Shown: positions 37,035 to 46,787 of the stretch, piece after piece
How positions within the stretch are numbered: the first letter of the stretch is position 1
How the letters are laid out: every line of letters starts with the position of its first letter
NCBI GenBank assembly: GCA_014238335.1
Contig: JABABI010000011.1
Location: 32,335-96,334 of the forward strand
DNA from: Fuerstiella sp.
GTDB taxonomy: Bacteria > Planctomycetota > Planctomycetia > Planctomycetales > Planctomycetaceae
Reading direction: 5' to 3'
Length of the DNA stretch: 64,000 nt
Notes under the pieces: generated by a model
The model's database searches: none
The model's input: only the letters and a program-made list of their open reading frames with translations
Told to the model about the DNA's origin: nothing
Program-made: the position numbers and the translations under genes

Positions 37035-38794
37035 AGTCGGCAACGATCACTATCGCCACGACGCTTTTGTTCGTCGGAATCTTCCTGTTGCCGTCAACAA
37101 TGGCTCGTCAGCCGAATGTGGTTGTCATACTGACGGACGACCAGGGCTGGGGCGACCTTGGGGTCAGCGGCAACACGAATCTAAAAACTCCCAACATTGA
37201 CACCCTGGCCCGCGACGGAGCCACACTGCAGCACTTCTACGTCTGCCAGGTATGCGCTCCCACACGAGCTGAGTTTCTGACCGGACGTTACTATCCCCGC
37301 ACCGGCGTGAGTGGAGTCAGTCGTGGTGACGGACGACTTAACGCAGACGAAACGACGGTCGCCGATCAGTTCAGCGCTGCTGGCTACGTGACTGGCGCGT
37401 TTGGGAAATGGCACAATGGCACACAGCCTCCGCTGCATCCCAACGATCGAGGCTTTGACGAATACTATGGCTTCACCTCCGGTCACTGGGGGCATTATTT
37501 CAGTCCGCCACTGGATCACAACAGGCAGCGGGTTCGCGGAAACGGGTTTATCGTGGATGACTTTACAGACCATGCGATCTCGTTCATCACAGCAAACCAG
37601 AACCGTCCATTCTTCTGTTACATCCCGCTGAACACGCCGCATTCTCCCATGATGGTGCCGAACCGTTTCTACGAGAAGTTCAAAGACAAAGACCCGGCGA
37701 TGCAGCACCGAGATCTCGATCGAGAAGACCTGATGATGACTCGGGCAGCGCTGGCGCTGTGCGAGAATATCGACTGGAATGTCGGTCGTGTCTTAAGGAC
37801 ACTGGATAATCTGCGGCTGCGTGACGACACCATCGTGATCTACTTTTCGGACAACGGCCCGAATTCATATCGCTGGAACGGTGGCATGAAAGGACGGAAG
37901 GGATCCATCGACGAAGGCGGGCTGCGTGTTCCGTTTTTCATACGCTGGCCCGAACACATTCCCGCCGGTGCCACAGTACCAGAGATTGCGGGGGCCATCG
38001 ATTTGCTGCCGACGCTCATCGACCTGGCGGATCTCAAGCGGCAGAAAACCAAACCACTGGATGGTAAGAGCCTCGGTCCACTGCTGATGCAGGACAACGC
38101 CAAGTGGGAGCCACGTTCGTTGTTTTCGATCAGAAAGAACCAGGTCAGCGTGAGGACTCAGCGATTCCGCATTGATGCGGCAGGGCAATTGTTCGACATC
38201 GCGGTCGATCCAGGTCAACGCAGCAACGTCGCCGATGGTCATTCGGAACTTGTCTCAACACTACGCAAACAGGCCGAACGTCACGCGGAGGAGATGAAGA
38301 GCTGCTTCGAAGCGAACGCCGCCCGACCGTTTCATGTTGGTTACGGACCGTCGACAGCGCTGCCTGCCCGGGACGGTGTGGAGCACGGAACGATTAAACG
38401 AAGCGCCAAGTCGCCGAACAATTCTTTTTTCACGAATTGGACGAACATCAACGATTTCATCAGCTGGCAGATCGACGTCGCTGAAACTGGCAACTACGAG
38501 GTGACCGTGTACTACACGTGCGCAGTTGGGAACGAAGGGGCGACGATTCAGGTTTCTGCAGCCGGTACTGATTGGGTCCGGAAAACAGTGACCGATGTGT
38601 TCGACCCGCCGCTCTACGATAAGTCCAGGGAACGAGTCGCCAATTCACACTACTTCGTGAAGGACTTCATCCCGCTGAAGCTGGGCACACTGCGTCTTCG
38701 CAAAGGAACCAGCGAACTTCGTCTCAGTGCTCCGGACATCGTCGGCTCACACGCGATCGATGTTCATTCGATCGAACTGAATCTGAGCAATTGA
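37031..38794 (+). CDS. Type I sulfatase with C-terminal beta domain
   Basis: 587 residues. Signal peptide to about residue 25. Metal Asp pair TDDQGWGDLG (36-37), modification site CAPTR at Cys75, TGRYYPRTG, GAFGKWH and FSDNGPNSYRWNGGMKGRKGS are standard for arylsulfatase-A-like enzymes. After residue 450 a separate beta-rich domain follows (FFTNWTNINDFISWQIDV..YEVTVYYTC), like carbohydrate-binding modules. Middle gene of a three-gene operon; GGAGGA just after its stop serves the next gene. A maturase is not in the window. Substrate unknown, probably a sulfated polysaccharide. Confidence 0.92.
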   Translation: MKSATITIATTLLFVGIFLLPSTMARQPNVVVILTDDQGWGDLGVSGNTNLKTPNIDTLARDGATLQHFYVCQVCAPTRAEFLTGRYYPRTGVSGVSRGDGRLNADETTVADQFSAAGYVTGAFGKWHNGTQPPLHPNDRGFDEYYGFTSGHWGHYFSPPLDHNRQRVRGNGFIVDDFTDHAISFITANQNRPFFCYIPLNTPHSPMMVPNRFYEKFKDKDPAMQHRDLDREDLMMTRAALALCENIDWNVGRVLRTLDNLRLRDDTIVIYFSDNGPNSYRWNGGMKGRKGSIDEGGLRVPFFIRWPEHIPAGATVPEIAGAIDLLPTLIDLADLKRQKTKPLDGKSLGPLLMQDNAKWEPRSLFSIRKNQVSVRTQRFRIDAAGQLFDIAVDPGQRSNVADGHSELVSTLRKQAERHAEEMKSCFEANAARPFHVGYGPSTALPARDGVEHGTIKRSAKSPNNSFFTNWTNINDFISWQIDVAETGNYEVTVYYTCAVGNEGATIQVSAAGTDWVRKTVTDVFDPPLYDKSRERVANSHYFVKDFIPLKLGTLRLRKGTSELRLSAPDIVGSHAIDVHSIELNLSN

Positions 38795-38799
38795 GGAGG
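38794..38799 (+). promoter_or_regulatory. Strong Shine-Dalgarno deciding an ATC start
   Basis: AGGAGG overlaps the sulfatase stop and lies 5 nt before ATC at 38805. No ATG, GTG or TTG occurs in frame near it; the first is TTG at 38829, 29 nt away. Confidence 0.65.
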
Positions 38800-38804
38800 A
38801 AGCA

Positions 38805-41249
38805 ATCAATAGGTCAACCGTACTTGTATTGCTGTTGTTGTCTGCTCCGCACGCACTGCACGCTGACGAACCGTCGTCTGCGGAGTCTCTGATCGGCTAC
38901 ACACAGTTTCAGACAGATTTGCCAGGCGGTCGGCATGCCAACGTCCGCACAATGCGGGCACGCGTGGTGCATCCAGATGGATCCGACCAGCGTGAGGTTG
39001 CTGCGGATCTTGTTGACGGCCCGAATGCGTGGACTCAGTTTGGTGGATGGTCGCCCGACGGAACCACGGCTGTAGTTTCCGGGGCGTGGCAAAGCCCGGA
39101 AAATGCACGCGTCGAAGAAGAACAAAAGGGGTTTCATTTCACGAAAGATGGCTGGCAACTGGACACACACCTGACCGACCTGGTATCGGGCAGGACGCAT
39201 AACGTGACCGGCGTCGAGCGTGTCAGTTTTTACAATGGAGGGCTGTTCTTCTGGCCAGGGGATCCTTCGAAACTGGGATTTACGGCGTTAATTGACGGCA
39301 ATTCGCACCCGTTCCGCATGGACCGCGATGGCCGCAACAAGCTGGACCTGACGGCCGGCTCGTCGAAATTCACCTATGGTTTCAGCAGTTCACGTGATGG
39401 CACCAGGATCTCCTACCACAAAAATTATCAAATCTTTCTGGCTGATGCTGATGGAACAAATGCCGTTCATGTTCCAACAGGACAGCCGTTCAATTTTGGC
39501 CCCAGCTGGTCGCCCGACGGCAAGTGGGTCCTGTTTGTCAGTGGCGAACACTACAACTGTCATCCGCATGTCGTCCGTGCCGATGGTACAGGCCTGAAGA
39601 AACTGGTGGACCGCGGGGGATACCGAGGTGTTGTCGAGTTTCTGGACGTGCCGGATTTTCATGGTGGCAGCAGCGACACGCCGGTATGGTCCGCCGACGG
39701 TAAACAGGTGTTCTACACCGCTAAAATCGGTTCCAGGGTGGAGTTGTTCAGCGCAGGGCTGGACTGTCTGGCAGAACAACTCACCAGATCATTGAATGGC
39801 ACGCTGCATTACCATCCGCAACCATCACCGGACGGCAAGCGACTGGTATATGGATCCAAACGAAAGGGTGTGCGTCAGCTCTTTGTGATGGACCTGAGCA
39901 ATCGCACGGAACGATGCATCACCAATCTTACGCGGGGCCATGCCGCCATGTGGCCGCACTGGCAGCCGGTGGTATCACAGAACGCGGCCGCCGAGAAATT
40001 GCAGCAGTCTGAGCGGATTTCTGCGCTGACAGGCGAAGCCGCGCGGCAGCTCAAAAAGATGAATCGTCTCGGCCTGATGGCAGTTGCGTCCGTGAATTTG
40101 CCGGCGGAATCGGCGGGCGCCTGTAATCACTTTGGCTGGCCGATTGCCACAATGACGGGCGACACAATTGTTGTAATGCACCGGCGGATTCCCGGACACA
40201 ACGCCAAAGACGCAGGGAAGTCGGATCCGACCATGTCGTACGGCATTGTCCTGCGCAGTGAAGACGGCGGCAAAACATGGTCACCGCCGTATGATCTGCG
40301 AGACAGCATGCGGTCGGCTGATCGTAATCGCGGAGGCGTCGTACCACTCTCGCACAGGGCCAAATTCGACAAGACCAACAAATCCACGGCTGGCTACAAG
40401 ATCCATCTGCATTCCATCGGCACTACCCACGACGGTGCGGTCGTGGCGATCAATAACCACGGTGTGTTTCGCTCCGAGGATGCCGGTCGCACATGGACGC
40501 ATTTTTCAACTGCGTTCAGAGATGACAACTTTCTACATCAGATCGTCAACCTTGGTCCCCGCATCGTGGATCATCCACAGCATGGGCTGACGGTCTTCGG
40601 CAACTGGTTCGGCGAGGCGAATTCGTATCATCAGCTGAGTAACCGACTGGTCGCATTAAGTTCTTCTGATGGCGGGGCGACATGGAATGTCGAAGAGCAC
40701 GACGCTCAGTTTCCTCAATACGAACCAGCGGCACTTTTTCACGAAGGTCGCTATCTGTTCGTCACGCGCGACCAGGCGAAGGTCCGTGCTCACAAGCAAA
40801 TGAGCTGGTCGCCGGGGGCACCGCCGGAGGTCATCGATACGAATTTGGAAGATCCTCGGTTCGTGGACACCGTCGACTTTTGCCTCAATCCTGTCAATCA
40901 ACGATTTGAGATTGTGCGTTCTGAGCGACATTGCATGGAACTCTGGTTATGGAGCATGGATCCAGCGGACTGGAACACAGGCCAATGGCGTCGCGAATGC
41001 CGTCTGCTGGCGATCGAGGGGAAATTCTATTCGACTGCTGACGGCTTTCACCCTGCTGGTGCAGTACTCGACGCGAAACGGGGGGTACAGCACATCTTTA
41101 TCTATGCCGGTCATGCGAATGGTCCAGCCGGAATTTTCCGTATCACGCGAACGCTGAATACGCCGAAGCTGGTGGCGGCATTTGTGCAGGGTGATGCCGC
41201 GAGCGGCCAGCCCGCAACACAGGCTCAACAGAATCCGGACTGTCAGTAA
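38805..41249 (+). CDS. Exported TolB-like propeller fused to sialidase-like BNR domain
   Basis: 814 residues if started at ATC 38805. This gives a signal peptide (M)NRSTVLVLLLLSAPHALHA; TTG 38829 gives only a short charge-less one. Residues about 30-390 contain PD40 repeats (GWSPDGTTAVV, SWSPDGKWVLF, VWSADGKQVFY, QPSPDGKRLVY). Residues about 430-800 contain BNR/Asp-box repeats (SEDGGKTWSPP, SEDAGRTWTHF, SSDGGATWNVE), as in sialidases. Third gene of the phosphoesterase-sulfatase operon. The fold suggests a surface or periplasmic carbohydrate-active or binding protein; sialidase activity is not shown because the catalytic Arg triad could not be assigned. Its end overlaps the convergent permease gene by 7 bp. 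Confidence 0.82.
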   Translation: MNRSTVLVLLLLSAPHALHADEPSSAESLIGYTQFQTDLPGGRHANVRTMRARVVHPDGSDQREVAADLVDGPNAWTQFGGWSPDGTTAVVSGAWQSPENARVEEEQKGFHFTKDGWQLDTHLTDLVSGRTHNVTGVERVSFYNGGLFFWPGDPSKLGFTALIDGNSHPFRMDRDGRNKLDLTAGSSKFTYGFSSSRDGTRISYHKNYQIFLADADGTNAVHVPTGQPFNFGPSWSPDGKWVLFVSGEHYNCHPHVVRADGTGLKKLVDRGGYRGVVEFLDVPDFHGGSSDTPVWSADGKQVFYTAKIGSRVELFSAGLDCLAEQLTRSLNGTLHYHPQPSPDGKRLVYGSKRKGVRQLFVMDLSNRTERCITNLTRGHAAMWPHWQPVVSQNAAAEKLQQSERISALTGEAARQLKKMNRLGLMAVASVNLPAESAGACNHFGWPIATMTGDTIVVMHRRIPGHNAKDAGKSDPTMSYGIVLRSEDGGKTWSPPYDLRDSMRSADRNRGGVVPLSHRAKFDKTNKSTAGYKIHLHSIGTTHDGAVVAINNHGVFRSEDAGRTWTHFSTAFRDDNFLHQIVNLGPRIVDHPQHGLTVFGNWFGEANSYHQLSNRLVALSSSDGGATWNVEEHDAQFPQYEPAALFHEGRYLFVTRDQAKVRAHKQMSWSPGAPPEVIDTNLEDPRFVDTVDFCLNPVNQRFEIVRSERHCMELWLWSMDPADWNTGQWRRECRLLAIEGKFYSTADGFHPAGAVLDAKRGVQHIFIYAGHANGPAGIFRITRTLNTPKLVAAFVQGDAASGQPATQAQQNPDCQ

Positions 41250-43582
41250 TCTCGTCGAGCGACGTGAAGGCAGCCAAGGCACAGCATGACCATCAGGAAG
41301 ATGACGTTGTCTCGAATAACGGGGATCGGATCGAAGGTTTCCCGCTCCTGTTGCAGATTGTTGCGATTGACCATCCATGGCGGCGCGTCGCTGGTCAGAA
41401 CGGACTTCTCACCGCTCATGATGTAGGTAACAAATTCGTCCAGTTGAGACGGTTTTGGCAGAATCGTCCAGAGCGGTCGAATCACATAATCATAGAAATC
41501 GTAGACCCAGGTTGTTTGTTCGGACCATTCTTCCAGACGCTGTCCAGTGGCGATGTCGTATTTTCGCACTGCCAGTCGCCCATCCGAAACGAGTAGTTCA
41601 CCATCGGGCGAATACGCGACGGCGGAGCAGGCTCCTGTTTCTGGTGGCTGCCATGCGATTGTCTGACCGGACTGTCCATCGAACAGCAGAACGTCTCCCG
41701 CATGAGTCAACACTGCCAGACTGGACCCGTCAGGCGCCGCCGTGCAGACCCGCGGAAGAACACCGCCTGCAAGCTGCTGCTCGTGGACCGTCTCCAGAGT
41801 CTTCGAGTTCAGCAACTGAATCTTTCCGCTTGCCAGTGCCAACACGGCGTGAGGGCCCGCGACGTCCAGAACCGCGGAATTATCCGTGTTGAAGTCTCTT
41901 GACTTGCTAAGAGAATATGAGCCGTCCTCCAACGCTTCCATTCGATGCAATTGACCTTTTCCAAACAGCAGCAGTCCATTGCCGGACGGGTTGATCGCTG
42001 CAGCAAAGTTTTCGCCCAGGTCCGGCATGTCTTTCGGCTGCACCTCCTGAAACGCTTTTCCCGCTCCACTGAGCAATCCGCCGGTGATGTTTCCCAGGAA
42101 GTCCGCTCGACGCTGTTCCTGTTCCGTCTGCCCCACGTACCGATAGATCCGACCGGACGAAGGCAGAATGACCCGGCCATCGTTACCAATCAGAATTGTT
42201 GTGACGACGTCCGGCAAACGACCCAGCGGGACTCGTTCCCAGTCATCGTTTGCGTATCCCGCAACAAGCTGCGGTCTGCCAAATCCACCGAATCGAGACT
42301 CCGCCAGCTGCAGAGCATAGATCCTGTCGCTCGTTGAATCATAAACGGGAGCGAATCTCGCGGTGGACGCCAGAAATCTTCGAGCGAAGCCGGACATGCT
42401 GTCTGGCGGTTCTTCGAAAGCCTTTTCCCAGCTGGATGAAGACGCGTCCCAGCGCAGAGTATTCTGTTCCCCATCCACCGACAGAAGATCTGTGTCGGCG
42501 ATTGTAATTTCCTTGATGCCTCGATCGTTGACAAGCCGGTCCTGCAATGCCGTTTCTGTCACGCCCACGACCTGCAGCCCGGTCCAGAACAGCACGACCA
42601 GCACGAGTGCAACGATGGCATTTCGCCAGACTGCCCCTGCGACAGCCGAAACAGAGTAATACACCATGAACAAAAAGACATAAACGGGAATACACCACAG
42701 CAATTGAGGTTGCCACGACCCCATGCGAAAGCCAAGCAGCAACCAGATTCCCGAAACGAGAACGGTGGCATACAGGGAAGTGAAAATGCAGCCTCCCAGG
42801 AATTTGGTGACGAACAGATAGCTGCGATGAACAGGTTTACTCAGCAGTAGTGCAATTTCTCCGGGTTCGAAAGTTCGGGGGATCAGTCCGGCCGTGACCA
42901 GGAGTGAGCCGAACACACCGAAGAATCCGAGAAACACACCGACGACACTGACCACGATCTGCGCAAAGATCGGTTCGAATTGTGACGGCGTCAGCGGAAT
43001 TGGCCCAATGACGGTTGCGTTGGCATAACCTAGTGAGATCGCGTTACTTTCAGTGATATCTATTTCTCTTGGAAACGCGGCGGCCAGCAGCAGCAGGTTG
43101 CGTCGCTGCAGGTCATTGTCACTCAGGGCCGACTGCTGCACGAATTCATGGGCTTCGTCCGAAAGTGCGGTCCCTGTCCAGCATTCCGCGTTGTAGAAAT
43201 CCTCAAGGCGCAGCAGTTCATTGAGCTGGTCGACAAGCTGTCGTCGCAACTGGCTTCCGCCGGGGCCACCGCGTCTTCGTGGCTGTTCATCGGCTTTCGG
43301 ATTCAGCCAGTTTTTTATTTTTTCCTGCTGTGTGTCGTTCAGCAGTGTCCACAGATGCGCGGGCGGCGTCTGTTCTTCGTCCGCGCCGTTGACCAGCTGC
43401 GTCAACAATCGTTCTGGCTGCCGCAATTCACTGCGGCGCAGTTCCGTCGACTTGTCCGTGCTTAAGCCGAACGGAGCCAGCAGCAACAGAATGACAACAA
43501 TCCCCGCCAGGGCGAACAGCAGCACCCGCGACGCCACGGCTTCACGAAACGAATCCTTCAGGATGGCAAGGTAAGCTCTCAT
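41243..43582 (-). CDS. ABC-2 type permease with large extracytoplasmic propeller-like region
   Basis: 779 residues, two to three times the usual ABC-2 permease. The N-terminal helix (VLLFALAGIVVILLLLAPF) is followed by a 150-residue loop, then five or so helices (FAQIVVSVVGVFLGFFGVFGS, ILLSKPVHRSYLFVTKFLGG, VLVSGIWLLLG, LVVLFWTGLQVVG) with the ABC-2 text EPGEIALLLSKPVHR. Residues about 350-720 are extracytoplasmic with repeat-like text (LAVLTHAGDVLLFDGQSGQ, AVAYSPDGELLVSDGRLAVRKYD). A last helix ends the protein. It overlaps the ATPase gene by 4 bp. Substrate unknown. Confidence 0.85.
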   Translation of the reverse strand: MRAYLAILKDSFREAVASRVLLFALAGIVVILLLLAPFGLSTDKSTELRRSELRQPERLLTQLVNGADEEQTPPAHLWTLLNDTQQEKIKNWLNPKADEQPRRRGGPGGSQLRRQLVDQLNELLRLEDFYNAECWTGTALSDEAHEFVQQSALSDNDLQRRNLLLLAAAFPREIDITESNAISLGYANATVIGPIPLTPSQFEPIFAQIVVSVVGVFLGFFGVFGSLLVTAGLIPRTFEPGEIALLLSKPVHRSYLFVTKFLGGCIFTSLYATVLVSGIWLLLGFRMGSWQPQLLWCIPVYVFLFMVYYSVSAVAGAVWRNAIVALVLVVLFWTGLQVVGVTETALQDRLVNDRGIKEITIADTDLLSVDGEQNTLRWDASSSSWEKAFEEPPDSMSGFARRFLASTARFAPVYDSTSDRIYALQLAESRFGGFGRPQLVAGYANDDWERVPLGRLPDVVTTILIGNDGRVILPSSGRIYRYVGQTEQEQRRADFLGNITGGLLSGAGKAFQEVQPKDMPDLGENFAAAINPSGNGLLLFGKGQLHRMEALEDGSYSLSKSRDFNTDNSAVLDVAGPHAVLALASGKIQLLNSKTLETVHEQQLAGGVLPRVCTAAPDGSSLAVLTHAGDVLLFDGQSGQTIAWQPPETGACSAVAYSPDGELLVSDGRLAVRKYDIATGQRLEEWSEQTTWVYDFYDYVIRPLWTILPKPSQLDEFVTYIMSGEKSVLTSDAPPWMVNRNNLQQERETFDPIPVIRDNVIFLMVMLCLGCLHVARRDY

Positions 43583-44532
43583 GATTCGCTCTCCCGAACA
43601 ATCTGCAGGAAAGCTTCTTCCAGGGTCAGGTCTCTGCGTTTCATGCTCAACAAACTGACGCCGCGGCTCCGCAGCACATCAACAACGCTGTCCACCTGGT
43701 GTTGTTCGGGAAGTCTGGCATATACGTCGAGGACTCCTTCGACGATGTCGTCTACCTTCGAAACCGTGCTAAGTTCGAAGCACTCTTCGGCCGTTGTTCT
43801 GTCAGTCGCAATGCGAAATACCATGGGGGACTCAGCGATGGCCGCGGTCAGTTCCTGGACACTGCCCGTCCTGCGAACACTGCCGTGCGATAGGATCGCG
43901 ACTTGATCGCAGATCAATTCAATTTCCTGCAACAGATGACTATTCAGAAAAATGCTGGCCCCTTCATCGGCCAGACTCCGCAGGACTTCGCGAATCTGCT
44001 TACGGCCGACGGGATCGACTCCGTCCGTCGGTTCATCAAGAATAATCAGGTCGGGCCGGTGCAGCATTGCCTGAGCCAGCCCCAACCGCTGCTGCATGCC
44101 CTTCGAGTAGCCGCTGACACGGTCCCGTTCACGCCCTGTCAGGCCCACGCGATCCAGCAGTTCGGGAGCACGTCGTCTCACTTCCGCCACTGGCAGGCCG
44201 CTCAGGCATCCGTAGTATTCCAACGCGGTAGAGCCCGTCAGGTGCCGCGGAATACGATGGTTCTCAGGCAGGTAGCCGACTCTTCGTCGTGCCGCGATTT
44301 CACCGGCACGGTGGCCAAGCACTCGGGCATCGCCGGACGTCTTCCGCACAATGCCCAGCAGCACTTTGATCAGCGTCGTCTTGCCGGCACCGTTGGGGCC
44401 CAACAGTCCGTAGATTTGCCCCTGGGGTACGTCCAGCGAAACGTTCTCAAGCGCGTTCACCGTACGACGCTTTAACAGTCCGCTGCGATAGATTTTTCGA
44501 AGATCTCGAACCTGAATCACCGACTCGGCCAT
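43579..44532 (-). CDS. ABC transporter ATP-binding protein
   Basis: 317 residues from ATG 44532; GTG 44538 is possible. Walker A GPNGAGKTT, Q-loop GYLPEN, ABC signature YSKGMQQR, Walker B LIILDEPTDGVD and the H-loop NSHLLQE are all intact, so it should hydrolyse ATP. The C-terminal 100 residues (RTTAEECFELSTVSKVD..DLTLEEAFLQIV) match the DUF4162-like tail of ABC-2 exporter ATPases such as those of gliding-motility and drug exporters. Coupled to the permease by ATGA overlap. Confidence 0.93.
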   Translation of the reverse strand: MAESVIQVRDLRKIYRSGLLKRRTVNALENVSLDVPQGQIYGLLGPNGAGKTTLIKVLLGIVRKTSGDARVLGHRAGEIAARRRVGYLPENHRIPRHLTGSTALEYYGCLSGLPVAEVRRRAPELLDRVGLTGRERDRVSGYSKGMQQRLGLAQAMLHRPDLIILDEPTDGVDPVGRKQIREVLRSLADEGASIFLNSHLLQEIELICDQVAILSHGSVRRTGSVQELTAAIAESPMVFRIATDRTTAEECFELSTVSKVDDIVEGVLDVYARLPEQHQVDSVVDVLRSRGVSLLSMKRRDLTLEEAFLQIVRESES

Positions 44533-44831
44533 AATCACAGGAGAACCTCATCAAAGAGAACCGAATTTTCGGAATGGGTCGATACGACCGTCACACGTCA
44601 GCGCCTGGCTACGTCCCGCAATGCATCACTAATGGTGACACGCTTCAACAGCCTGTCACCTCGTACAATTCTTTCGACTTCACTTCAGACGTCATTCGAG
44701 TAGGTCATCCGCTGATCTTGCCACTTTCTCAAGAACGACAGCAATTACAAGTGGAACGTATCCACACCCGTGCAGGCAGGAGGTCGTTCACTGACATCGA
44801 GCTTTTATTGGCAAAAACCGGCGGTGTCCAA

Positions 44832-46730
44832 CTAAGGCTTCCTGATGAACTCAGACGCGTAGCTTCTCACCTGCTGTCCGTTCAACACGTGAAACATACG
44901 CAGTTTCTCGACCGTGGAAGCTCCAAACCGTGACATTGGAATGTGGACAATTTTCTTTTTATGCCTTTTTGCCAGACGTCGCCAGCCGGCTCCCGGTGGC
45001 GAATGACTGAGCAAAGCGATGTGGTTTTCCCTGCTGTGGTACAACGCGGCCGCCAGCAGTCGCTCTTCCAGCGTGTCCGCGAAATCAAATCGCGGGTCAT
45101 GGAAGATATCCGGAATATGTCGTGGCGGAAACAGAAACATGCAGCCACCATAGCGGGCGAGCGCAATTCCCGGACCAAGAACGTCCTGAGTAAAGTCCGT
45201 GGCAAATAACGACAGCGTTGACTCGTCGTGGTTTTCTGCGTGCCACGTAATTCGCCACGGATAGTCACGCGGATCGGCGGGCGAATCAAACAGCATCACC
45301 ACGCAATCCAGGTTACCTCGTGCGGGAGGAAAGACTTTCACGAACAGGTCGCCGGTATGCCAGTTGCGTAGGGTTTCGCGGATGTCCAGGCCGTCCTTCA
45401 TGCTGGCACTGAATTTTTCGGTCCGGGCCAGGTCGCTGCCCAGCAGGTTCAGAGCGATGTCCTTAATGTGCGTACGAAAACGTTCTATGGCAACGTCCTC
45501 GGGTGGCCAGCTGCACTGACCGAACGGATTCCATGTTTTTTGCCACTGAATCTGCTGCTTGCGTTCCGGTCGAGCCTGCAGCTGGCAGTTTCTCCACACG
45601 ACGGGGTGTCCCGGCAGTCGGCTGACGAGTTGCAGTTGAGTGAAGTCGGGCAGCACGGCACGACCGACTCCAAAACGCAGCTGCGGATACTCTTCATCGA
45701 TGAAGTACGGATAGTCTCGGGCGGTCTCTGCAAGGTGAATGGCAAACTGGTCGCCAGCGATCTGTTGTGAGGCCGTGACCAGAGTGTACAGGTCCGGAGT
45801 AAAGCGGCGTTCCATCAGGGACAGATTGCGAATGTACTTCAGAAGAAGCATCAGCAATTGAGGCGTAATCGGCCGACCGCGGCGTTTGAATTCACGACGG
45901 TAGCGGTCGCGAGCGGCCAGCAGCAGCGCCTTGATACCGTCGATTGACACGTTTTCGTCGTCGTCCAGCGTCGCTCGAGCCTGCTCGTACTGCCCTGTAA
46001 TAAACGGCAATTCGCCCAGCATGAACGTCAGGGTTCGCGGTTCAACGGAAAATATTCGGGCCGGATTGGTCGGAGGCAACGGAGCCGCGGGACGATCAAC
46101 AACAGTCTGATACGCATCACGAACCCACGGCCAGTCAACAACACTGCACACGAACAGAATAGACTTTTTGGCCTTTACCAGTCGGTGCAGTTCATTGGCC
46201 ATCCAGTGAATGCGGCGAACATGAGTCGGATCCGTGGGGGGGACGATCGATGGCAGAGTTGCGGCTGCAAAGCGTTCTGTGGAGACGCGCTTCAGAGCAT
46301 AGGGATCGGGCAGCACGGCGCCGACGGGAAGGTACTGCTCGTCTTCGATGTCGATGAATTCCCGCGGAATGTGCTCCTGTATCGCAATACGAAGCGCCGC
46401 AATCACCGGTTGACACGGGTCAATAGGGACATAGCTGGCGCGACCCTCGTCGCCTTCGCCGAAATTTTCCTGTCCGTCCGGCGTGTATTCGTCTGTTCCA
46501 CTGAACTCCGTTTGAGGGTCGCGCTGCAGCACGACGGAAACATTCGGCAGCCACTGTACTGCGGTCTCCACTTCAATCCTGAATGAAGGCGGCAGCGGAA
46601 CAGCCACGCAGTCGAAACTGTGCGACAGCATCAGGCGACGTACCTCGACCGCAAAATCTCCGCTGCCATGAACGACGGGCAGAACGGTGACATGGTGTCC
46701 CAGACTTAATACATCAGAAACGTTGCTCAT
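44832..46730 (-). CDS. Conserved-looking protein of unknown function
   Basis: 632 residues, no signal peptide and no membrane helix. I do not recognise the family. The start VTVLPVVHGSGDFAVEVRRLML..FDCVAVPLPPSF resembles in layout the EreA/TraB/ChaN-like folds, where a substrate or metal histidine sits in a similar place, but this is weak. Middle segments read as a soluble alpha/beta protein (KAKKSILFVCSVVDWPWVRDAYQTV; ISVDGIKALLLAARDRYRREFKRRG). The C-terminal part (ARYGGCMFLFPPRHIPDIFHD; SRENHIALLSHSPPGAGWRRLAKRHKKKIVHIP) is conserved-looking. About 300 bp separate it from the upstream-lying ABC genes. Codon use is ordinary for the window. Confidence 0.75.
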   Translation of the reverse strand: MSNVSDVLSLGHHVTVLPVVHGSGDFAVEVRRLMLSHSFDCVAVPLPPSFRIEVETAVQWLPNVSVVLQRDPQTEFSGTDEYTPDGQENFGEGDEGRASYVPIDPCQPVIAALRIAIQEHIPREFIDIEDEQYLPVGAVLPDPYALKRVSTERFAAATLPSIVPPTDPTHVRRIHWMANELHRLVKAKKSILFVCSVVDWPWVRDAYQTVVDRPAAPLPPTNPARIFSVEPRTLTFMLGELPFITGQYEQARATLDDDENVSIDGIKALLLAARDRYRREFKRRGRPITPQLLMLLLKYIRNLSLMERRFTPDLYTLVTASQQIAGDQFAIHLAETARDYPYFIDEEYPQLRFGVGRAVLPDFTQLQLVSRLPGHPVVWRNCQLQARPERKQQIQWQKTWNPFGQCSWPPEDVAIERFRTHIKDIALNLLGSDLARTEKFSASMKDGLDIRETLRNWHTGDLFVKVFPPARGNLDCVVMLFDSPADPRDYPWRITWHAENHDESTLSLFATDFTQDVLGPGIALARYGGCMFLFPPRHIPDIFHDPRFDFADTLEERLLAAALYHSRENHIALLSHSPPGAGWRRLAKRHKKKIVHIPMSRFGASTVEKLRMFHVLNGQQVRSYASEFIRKP

Positions 46731-46787
46731 GGTCTGCGCTTTATCAGACTCGAGCAGTCAGGCTTGATCATCATCGTGTCTTCCCTG

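Noticed and set aside
44574..44933. 119-codon plus-strand frame between the ABC and unknown genes
   Set aside because: Runs into the antisense of the 632-residue gene and has no coding signs.
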